DNA of 64,000 nucleotides. It comes from Granulicatella adiacens ATCC 49175 (GTDB taxonomy: Bacteria; Bacillota; Bacilli; Lactobacillales; Aerococcaceae). The stretch spans positions 1,302,001 through 1,366,000 of the forward strand of contig NZ_CP102283.1 of NCBI RefSeq assembly GCF_025150565.1, written 5' to 3'. Positions 58,305 to 64,000 of the stretch are shown piece by piece. Each line of letters opens with the position of its first letter. Within the stretch, counting starts at the first letter, position 1. The translations under genes were made by a program, and so were the position numbers. The notes under the pieces are model-generated. The model ran no database searches. It was not told where the DNA came from and was given only the letters and a program-made list of their open reading frames with translations.

Positions 58305-60566
58305 TTAGTTTAATTTCCAAATGTCACGGTTGTAGTCTTCGATTGTACGGTCACTTGAGAAGAAGCCGGCCATTGCGATGTTTGTCACCACTTTAGCATT
58401 CCATTCGTCTCTGTTTTCGAAATCGCGATACATACGTTCTTTTGTTTCAATGTAATCTTCTAAGTCTAATAATGTCATGAACCAGTCTTTTGTAGTTAAC
58501 TCGTTGTATAGACGTTCTAGACGTTCTTTATTTCCTACTTCAAGTAAAGCGTCACTCTTCACGAATTCTACTAATGGACGGATTGCATCTCTCTTAGCAA
58601 ACTCGCCAGCGTTGTAATCGCCTTTTTCATAGTGCGCAATGACTTCATTACTCTTTTCACCGAAGATATAGATATTGTCGTCACCAACAAGTTCGTGGAT
58701 TTCCACGTTCGCACCGTCTTCAGTACCAAGAGTTAATGCCCCGTTTAGCATGAATTTCATATTTCCTGTTCCGCTGGCTTCTTTTGAAGCAAGAGAAATT
58801 TGTTCAGAAATATTACATGCTGGAATTAAGTGTGTTGCTGCTGTTACATTGTAGTTTTCAACCATTACGACTTGTAAGTGTGGGCTTACTTCTGGGTCAT
58901 TTGCGATTAATTCAGATAATGAAAGAATTAAATGAATCACGTCTTGGGCAATGACATATGCAGGTGCAGCTTTCCCACCAAAAATAATGGTGATTGGTCT
59001 AGCTGGAATGTTTCCGCTCTTGATATCTAAATATTTATGAATCACATATAAAGCGTTCATTTGTTGACGTTTATATTCGTGCATACGTTTGATTTGGATA
59101 TCAAAAATAGAATTTTCATTCACTGTGATGCCTTGCTTTTCTTGCAAGTAAACACTTAAACGTCTCTTGTTATCACGTTTAATCTTGTCTAATTTTTCGC
59201 GAACAATCGCATCATGACGGAAAGCTTTCAACGCTTCTAATTTAGAAGCATCCTTACGCCACTCTGTTCCAATTGTTTCATCTAATAATTTAGCTAGTTC
59301 TGGGTTGGCATGCATTAACCAACGACGGAATGTAATCCCATTTGTTTTGTTGTTGAATTTCTCAGGATAGATTTCGTAGAAATTCTTTAATTCACTTTCT
59401 TTTAAGATATCTGTATGCAGTGCCGCAACACCGTTTACGCTATATCCGTAGTGAATATCCATATGCGCCATGTGAACACGGTCCTGCTCGTCGATGATGG
59501 CTACTGATGGGTCTTCATATTTTGCTTTTACGCGAGCGTCTAATTCTTTAATAATTGGCACTAAATGTGGCACTACTTTTTCTAAGTATGCTAAAGGCCA
59601 TTTTTCTAACGCTTCTGATAAGATTGTGTGGTTTGTGTAAGCTGTCATTGCAGATACGATTTCCACTGCTTCATCAAATTCAATTCCACGTTCCCCAAGT
59701 AAACGAATTAATTCAGGAATCACCATTGATGGGTGCGTATCGTTAATTTGAACTGTTGCGTATTCCGCTAAGTCGTGTAAGTTACTTCCTTTAGCAAGTG
59801 CTTCGTCGATTAATAATTGAGCACCATTACTTACCATGAAGTATTGTTGATAAATACGTAGTAAGTGTCCTGCTTCATCACTATCATCTGGATATAAGAA
59901 TAAAGTTAAGTTTTTAGCGATTTGAGTTTTATCAAACTCAATTGAATCACTTGTAACTAAAGACTCGTCAATTGAATCCACATCGAATAAGTGTAATTTA
60001 TTTTTAGTTGATTGTTCATATCCTAAAACATCGATATCAAACATTTTTGAAGTCAATGTAAAGTCAGCAAACGGTACTTTATAAGAAGTTTCTGTTGGAA
60101 CTAACCAGCTTTCAGGTGTTAACCAAACGTTTGGCACAGCATCTTGTTGGTTATCTTTGAATTTTTGTTCGAATAAGCCATAGTGGTAGTTTAATCCAAC
60201 ACCGTCTCCCGTTAATCCAAGAGTTGCGATGGAATCAAGGAAACACGCAGCTAGACGTCCTAGACCCCCATTTCCTAAAGATGGTTCTAATTCGATTTCT
60301 TCGATTTCAGCTAATGAATGTCCAGCTTCTGATAGCACTTCTTTCACTTCATCGTAAAGCCCTAAGTTAATTAGATTGTTTGATAATAATTTACCGATTA
60401 AGAACTCAGCAGAAATGTAATACACTTTTTTCTTACCATTATTTTGTGGTAAGGCTGCACTTTTTTCTTTCGTAAATTGTAATAATGCTAAGTAAACTTC
60501 TTCTTTTGTACAGTCTTTTAAAGACTTTTCTAAGTTTCCTTCTACATATTGTTTAAAATTTTTCAT
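58305..60566 (-). CDS. glgP: Glycogen/maltodextrin phosphorylase
   Basis: 753 residues, GT35 family. Releases glucose 1-phosphate from alpha-1,4-glucans. The PLP lysine lies in [23 protein letters not shown]; the active-site segments [14 protein letters not shown] and [12 protein letters not shown] are present. Context beside malQ indicates maltodextrin catabolism (MalP role) rather than glycogen turnover; no glycogen-synthesis genes are in the window. AAGGAGAG precedes the ATG, 29 bases after malQ. Confidence 0.94.
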   Translation of the reverse strand: MKNFKQYVEGNLEKSLKDCTKEEVYLALLQFTKEKSAALPQNNGKKKVYYISAEFLIGKLLSNNLINLGLYDEVKEVLSEAGHSLAEIEEIELEPSLGNGGLGRLAACFLDSIATLGLTGDGVGLNYHYGLFEQKFKDNQQDAVPNVWLTPESWLVPTETSYKVPFADFTLTSKMFDIDVLGYEQSTKNKLHLFDVDSIDESLVTSDSIEFDKTQIAKNLTLFLYPDDSDEAGHLLRIYQQYFMVSNGAQLLIDEALAKGSNLHDLAEYATVQINDTHPSMVIPELIRLLGERGIEFDEAVEIVSAMTAYTNHTILSEALEKWPLAYLEKVVPHLVPIIKELDARVKAKYEDPSVAIIDEQDRVHMAHMDIHYGYSVNGVAALHTDILKESELKNFYEIYPEKFNNKTNGITFRRWLMHANPELAKLLDETIGTEWRKDASKLEALKAFRHDAIVREKLDKIKRDNKRRLSVYLQEKQGITVNENSIFDIQIKRMHEYKRQQMNALYVIHKYLDIKSGNIPARPITIIFGGKAAPAYVIAQDVIHLILSLSELIANDPEVSPHLQVVMVENYNVTAATHLIPACNISEQISLASKEASGTGNMKFMLNGALTLGTEDGANVEIHELVGDDNIYIFGEKSNEVIAHYEKGDYNAGEFAKRDAIRPLVEFVKSDALLEVGNKERLERLYNELTTKDWFMTLLDLEDYIETKERMYRDFENRDEWNAKVVTNIAMAGFFSSDRTIEDYNRDIWKLN

Positions 60567-60594
60567 TGTTCTCTCCTTTTTGGTTTGCGTGAGG

Positions 60595-62136
60595 TTACTT
60601 TTCTTCCTCTACTAACTCCTCTTCATCTTCCACTTCTTCAAGATGTGGATTTGCACGATCATACAATTCAGTAATCCCAAGTAAGAATTCTTCTACAGAC
60701 TCTGTTAACTGCTCTTTGGTCATTCTCCATACCCAGTTTCCTCCGAGCGTACTTGGAATGTTCATACGAGCCGTCTCATCTAATTGTAGTAGATCTTGCA
60801 TTGTTGCAACTGTCATTCGACTAACCGAACCATATAACCCACGTAGTAAAGCATAGCTAATTGGTTCCTCATCACGTCGATTTAAGTAACGATTACAAAA
60901 TTCTCTTGTTTCTGTTGGAACCGACTTATACCATCCTAATACTGTATCATTATCATGAGTTCCTGTATAGGCAACCGCATTGACTGGATAATGATGAGGT
61001 AAATCTCCACTCTTAGGATTTTCACCCATAAATCCAAATTCCAGAATTTTCATTCCTGGGAAACCAGTAGCTTCACGAAGATTGATGACATCTTCATCCA
61101 TAAATCCTAAATCTTCAGCAATAATCGGCAGATCTCCAATTTGTTCCTTTACTGCTTTAAACAAATCATATCCTGGGCCCTTCACCCATTTCCCAATTGT
61201 TGCATTTTCAGCCTCTGCTGGAATTTCCCAATAAGCTGAGAAACCTCTAAAGTGGTCAATACGAACCACATCAAACAATTCAAAGCTCGCTTTTAGTCGT
61301 TTGCTCCACCAAGTGAACCCATCTTCTTTCATTGCTTCCCAATTATAAATTGGATTCCCCCATAATTGACCTAGCGGAGAAAAATCATCTGCAGGACATC
61401 CAGCAACACAAAGTGGATTTCCTTCTTCATCAGTTTTGAAGTAATGTGGTGTTGCCCACATCTCTACACTATCTGCTGCTACATAAATTGGCATATCGCC
61501 AATAATTTGAATGAAGTTGTCATTCGCGTATTTTTTCAAAGCATGCCACTGTTCATCAAACAAGAATTGTGTCACACGGTGATACTCCAATTTTTCTGCA
61601 AGACGTAAGCGATATTCTGCTAATGCATCTTTTTGACGACGTTTAATCGCTTCGTCGCTCCAAGCTGTCCACGGTTTCATATCAAAGGATTCTTTAATCG
61701 CCATGTACTCTGCAAATGGCTCTAACCATTCTGCTTTTTCTGCAACAAATTTTTCGTATGCTGGAGTTTTTCCTTTAGATAGAAAAGCAGCCACTGCTTT
61801 TTCTAAAACAGGTCGACGTTTTTCATATAATAATGCGTAGTCAACCGTTGTTTCTTCAGCGCCCCAATTCATCTCAACATCTTCTTTACTTAGAAGTCCT
61901 TCTTCTATTAAAAGATCGAAATCGATAAAGTTTGTATTTCCAGCAAAAGCCGAAAAAGATTGATATGGTGAATCTCCATAGCTAGTTGTTCCTAATGGTA
62001 AAATTTGCCAATAAGTCTGTTTCGTACGAACTAGAAAATCTACAAAATCAAATGCAGATTTACCGAAAGTTCCGATTCCATATTGACCAGGTAATGATGA
62101 AATATGCATTAACACACCTGATTCTCTATTGCTCAT
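60595..62136 (-). CDS. malQ: 4-alpha-glucanotransferase (amylomaltase)
   Basis: 513 residues, GH77 family. Disproportionates maltodextrins so that short ones become phosphorylase substrates. [42 protein letters not shown] (nucleophile Asp), IAEDLG (acid/base Glu) and [12 protein letters not shown] are visible. An acidic tail ([14 protein letters not shown]) extends the C-terminus. First gene of the malQ-glgP-gtfA operon. Confidence 0.96.
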   Translation of the reverse strand: MSNRESGVLMHISSLPGQYGIGTFGKSAFDFVDFLVRTKQTYWQILPLGTTSYGDSPYQSFSAFAGNTNFIDFDLLIEEGLLSKEDVEMNWGAEETTVDYALLYEKRRPVLEKAVAAFLSKGKTPAYEKFVAEKAEWLEPFAEYMAIKESFDMKPWTAWSDEAIKRRQKDALAEYRLRLAEKLEYHRVTQFLFDEQWHALKKYANDNFIQIIGDMPIYVAADSVEMWATPHYFKTDEEGNPLCVAGCPADDFSPLGQLWGNPIYNWEAMKEDGFTWWSKRLKASFELFDVVRIDHFRGFSAYWEIPAEAENATIGKWVKGPGYDLFKAVKEQIGDLPIIAEDLGFMDEDVINLREATGFPGMKILEFGFMGENPKSGDLPHHYPVNAVAYTGTHDNDTVLGWYKSVPTETREFCNRYLNRRDEEPISYALLRGLYGSVSRMTVATMQDLLQLDETARMNIPSTLGGNWVWRMTKEQLTESVEEFLLGITELYDRANPHLEEVEDEEELVEEEK

Positions 62137-62194
62137 ATATTTGATACCTCTCTCCTTAATCAGTATATTTATCCATGTAAGCGCAATAATTCGC

Positions 62195-62206
62195 GCAACC
62201 GTTTGC
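62195..62206. promoter_or_regulatory. MalR-like operator 1
   Basis: GCAACCGTTTGC, one base from the palindromic LacI-family MalR core GCAAACGTTTGC. It lies just downstream of the malQ -10, around the start point. Confidence 0.7.
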
Positions 62207-62210
62207 TTTA

Positions 62211-62239
62211 ATATTAGAGTATTTTTTTTAATAAAACAA
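62211..62239 (-). promoter_or_regulatory. Promoter of malQ-glgP-gtfA
   Basis: Minus strand -35 TTGTTT (62234-62239), 17-base spacer, -10 TAATAT (62211-62216). The whole 62137-62457 gap is this divergent control region; I see no gene in it. Confidence 0.6.
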
Positions 62240-62369
62240 GTATTATTTTATAAGTTTTTAATACATCTTGAATATACAAGGATAAAATAAACTTAATTTC
62301 TATTTAATTCAACCAAAAACCACTTATATTCAGTATTTTTTATTCCTTTAATTTTTTTTAACAAAATAC

Positions 62370-62398
62370 TTGCAAACGGTTTATGGAAGCGGTATACT
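62370..62398 (+). promoter_or_regulatory. Promoter of the maltodextrin transporter operon
   Basis: -35 TTGCAA (62370-62375), 17-base spacer, -10 TATACT (62393-62398), 60 bases before the start codon. Confidence 0.78.
62372..62383. promoter_or_regulatory. MalR-like operator 2
   Basis: GCAAACGGTTTA overlaps the -35 and spacer of the transporter promoter, so binding would block RNA polymerase. Confidence 0.65.
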
Positions 62399-62412
62399 AA
62401 AACCAGTTAAGA

Positions 62413-62424
62413 AATCGTTTGCGT
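62413..62424. promoter_or_regulatory. MalR-like operator 3
   Basis: AATCGTTTGCGT, half-site CGTTTGC, lies just after the predicted start point of the transporter transcript. Confidence 0.55.
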
Positions 62425-62457
62425 AATCTACAACGAATTTTAAGGAGGAAAAATATT

Positions 62458-63762
62458 ATGGCAAACAAATGGTTTAAAAAATCTTTAATGGTTGGCTTAG
62501 CTGGTTTAGCTTTAGCAGGCTGTGCAAGCGGAGGTAACCAATCAAACTCTTCTAATGGAGGCTCTGAAAGCAAAAAAGAATTTACTTTATATAGTAATAA
62601 GAGCGAAATCCAAGAAGCCCTAACAGCATATGCTAAAGAATGGGGAGACAAAAACGGAGTTAAAGTTAATATTAAAACTTGTTCTGGTTCATGTAAGATT
62701 TCTGACCAACTAAAAACTGAATTTACTGCAGGTACTGCACCAGACGTATTCGTAATTGAAGGTCAAGCTGGATATGATTTGTGGAAAGACAACCTACAAC
62801 CATTAAAAGGTGACTGGATTGATAAAACTGAGTTTGAATTTAAACAAGGTAACGACGTATACGGATTCCCAGTATCTGTAGAAGGATACGGATTAGCTTA
62901 CAACAAAGAAATCTTAACTAAAGCTGGAATTGATCCTGCTACTCTAACTTCTTTTGAAGCAGTTGAGAAAGCAATGGCTACTTTAGAAAGTAAAAAAGAT
63001 GAATTAGGATTATCTACTGTTGTTGCTACAGCAACTAAAGAAGGTGAAACTTGGATCATGGGTATCCATGACTTTGGTGCTTACTTAAGTAGTGGTCTTC
63101 CAAACGGTGACCGTTCAGTAACAAACCAAGTACTAAAAGGTGAAATGGACAAAACTCGTTTAGAAAACTACACTAACTGGGTTGAATTACTATTCAAACA
63201 TACTGATAAGAAACTCTTAACAGTTGGTACTCAAGAAGATATGGACTCAGCATTTGCTTCAGGAAAAGCTGCATTCCTTCACCAAGGTAACTGGAAAGAT
63301 CCTAACTTAAAACAATTAAATGCTAACTTCGAAATGGGATTCATTCCTTATCAAACATTAGGTAAAGATAAAAACGCTGACGGATTATTCATTGGTGCTC
63401 CATCTTACTACGTAGTTAACAAAGACACTAAAGCTTTAGAATCTATCAATAAATTCTTCAACGATTTAGCTGATACTAAAGAAGGTCAAGACTACATCGT
63501 AAACAAAGCGAACATGATTTCTCCATTTGCTAACACTACTGAGAAACCATCTGCTCCATTATCTCGTTTCTTAGCAGAATGGGTTAGCGCTAAAAAACCT
63601 GTTTACTCATTTGACAACCCATACTTCATGCCTGACAACTTCTTAATGAACAAATTAGGACCAATTTACGGTCAATATGCTCAAGGTTCAATTGATAAAG
63701 CTAAATTCCAAGAATTAATTATCAACCAAATTAAAGAAGTGCCAAGCTTGATTAAAAAATAA
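62458..63762 (+). CDS. malE: Maltodextrin-binding lipoprotein of an ABC transporter (MalE/MalX-like)
   Basis: 434 residues. Lipoprotein signal with lipobox LALAGC (Cys22), a serine/glycine/asparagine-rich linker, then a family 1 solute-binding domain (EFTLYSNKSEIQEALTAYA; GTAPDVFVIEGQAGYDLW). Maltodextrin specificity is inferred from the divergent malQ-glgP genes and MalR boxes. An upstream in-frame ATG is rejected because AAGGAGG precedes MANKWFKKS. A CSGSC pair of cysteines occurs after the linker. Confidence 0.9.
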   Translation: MANKWFKKSLMVGLAGLALAGCASGGNQSNSSNGGSESKKEFTLYSNKSEIQEALTAYAKEWGDKNGVKVNIKTCSGSCKISDQLKTEFTAGTAPDVFVIEGQAGYDLWKDNLQPLKGDWIDKTEFEFKQGNDVYGFPVSVEGYGLAYNKEILTKAGIDPATLTSFEAVEKAMATLESKKDELGLSTVVATATKEGETWIMGIHDFGAYLSSGLPNGDRSVTNQVLKGEMDKTRLENYTNWVELLFKHTDKKLLTVGTQEDMDSAFASGKAAFLHQGNWKDPNLKQLNANFEMGFIPYQTLGKDKNADGLFIGAPSYYVVNKDTKALESINKFFNDLADTKEGQDYIVNKANMISPFANTTEKPSAPLSRFLAEWVSAKKPVYSFDNPYFMPDNFLMNKLGPIYGQYAQGSIDKAKFQELIINQIKEVPSLIKK

Positions 63763-63783
63763 TCAATAATATTGTAGTAAACA

Positions 63784-63815
63784 AACCCACAGCTGCCTTT
63801 TAGTGGCTGTGGGTT
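63784..63815 (+). promoter_or_regulatory. Intergenic hairpin between malE and malF
   Basis: AACCCACAGC/GCTGTGGGTT, perfect 10-bp arms with a 12-base loop and no T-run. It probably stabilises the malE part of the transcript or partly terminates, giving more binding protein than permease. Confidence 0.65.
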
Positions 63816-63883
63816 ATGTGCTACAATAGGTATACATACAGGTGCTACCCCACCTGGAAATTATTAAAAGGAGGAACTCTCTC

Positions 63884-64000
63884 ATGTCTAAAAACAAGAA
63901 AGCCTTAAGCAGAGATGATCGTGCAAAACGCAATTTTTATAGATTAGTTTTACCAGCATTTATCATTTTTGCACTCGTTATTATTGTGCCTTTCTTCTTA
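63884..64000 (+). CDS. malF: Maltodextrin ABC transporter permease MalF-like, 5' part only
   Basis: Only 39 codons before the window ends. MSKNKKALSRDDRAKRNF is a charged cytoplasmic start, followed by the first membrane segment LVLPAFIIFALVIIVPFFL. AAAGGAGG precedes the ATG. Identity rests on position after the binding protein and on this typical MalF-like beginning. Confidence 0.75.
   Translation, partial: MSKNKKALSRDDRAKRNFYRLVLPAFIIFALVIIVPFFL

Overview
The window looks like chromosome of a low-GC Gram-positive bacterium of the order Lactobacillales. Evidence: Firmicutes-type gene clusters (yqeG-yqeH-yhbY-nadD-yqeK-rsfS; gmk-rpoZ-priA-fmt-rsmB-prpC-prkC; pepA-ytpR-murC; ecsAB opposite hit), a PASTA kinase, PTS and PRD regulation, MalR- and CcpA-type operators, and an rRNA operon followed by a long tRNA array. 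A Granulicatella/Carnobacteriaceae-like organism fits best, but that is inference; the complete 16S gene could settle it. No phage, insertion sequence, CRISPR array or plasmid feature was seen.

Layout. 1-7361 (minus): homoserine dehydrogenase and homoserine kinase head a tightly packed run of ribosome-assembly, NAD and RNA-modification genes that ends in tmcAL, cut by the window edge. 7438-9861 (minus): ykuJ, then a glycolipid-type glycosyltransferase overlapping a 3-hydroxyisobutyrate-dehydrogenase-like gene. 10056-11165: two convergent small membrane proteins (HXXEE and CPBP families). 11294-17701 (minus): rRNA operon 16S-23S-5S with no tRNA in the 16S-23S spacer, followed by 13 tRNA genes and a terminator. 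Inverted repeats that would form the 16S and 23S precursor-processing stems can be read directly. 17748-26284 (minus): gmk-rpoZ and priA-fmt-rsmB-prpC-prkC.

26387-31564 (minus): a self-contained sugar operon. It has a PRD regulator, fructose-type EIIA, EIIB and EIIC, and a lone GatZ/KbaZ-like protein with no aldolase or kinase beside it, preceded by an inverted-repeat operator and a cre site. I regard this as the strongest candidate for an under-described pathway (PTS uptake followed by direct C4 epimerisation of a ketose phosphate). 31644-36686: MATE transporter, oxidoreductase plus HD hydrolase, and a divergent hydrolase/VOC-dioxygenase pair sharing a perfect 26-bp palindrome. 36697-48143 (minus): typA, polA, a GNAT gene, murC, an unrecognised gene in the place usually held by sftA, ytpR, pepA, a PepSY-like protein, trmB and ccrZ. 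48172-51992: ecsBA opposite hit, a YtxH-like gene and a HAD phosphatase. 52082-54372 (plus): an amino-acid ABC transporter. 54388-56718 (minus): pnp behind a long leader hairpin.

56762-64000: maltodextrin/alpha-glucan metabolism. malQ, an alpha-glucan phosphorylase and a sucrose phosphorylase (minus) diverge from a binding-protein gene and a truncated permease gene (plus). Three MalR-like boxes lie in the shared regulatory region. Imported maltodextrins would be reshuffled by MalQ and phosphorolysed to glucose 1-phosphate.
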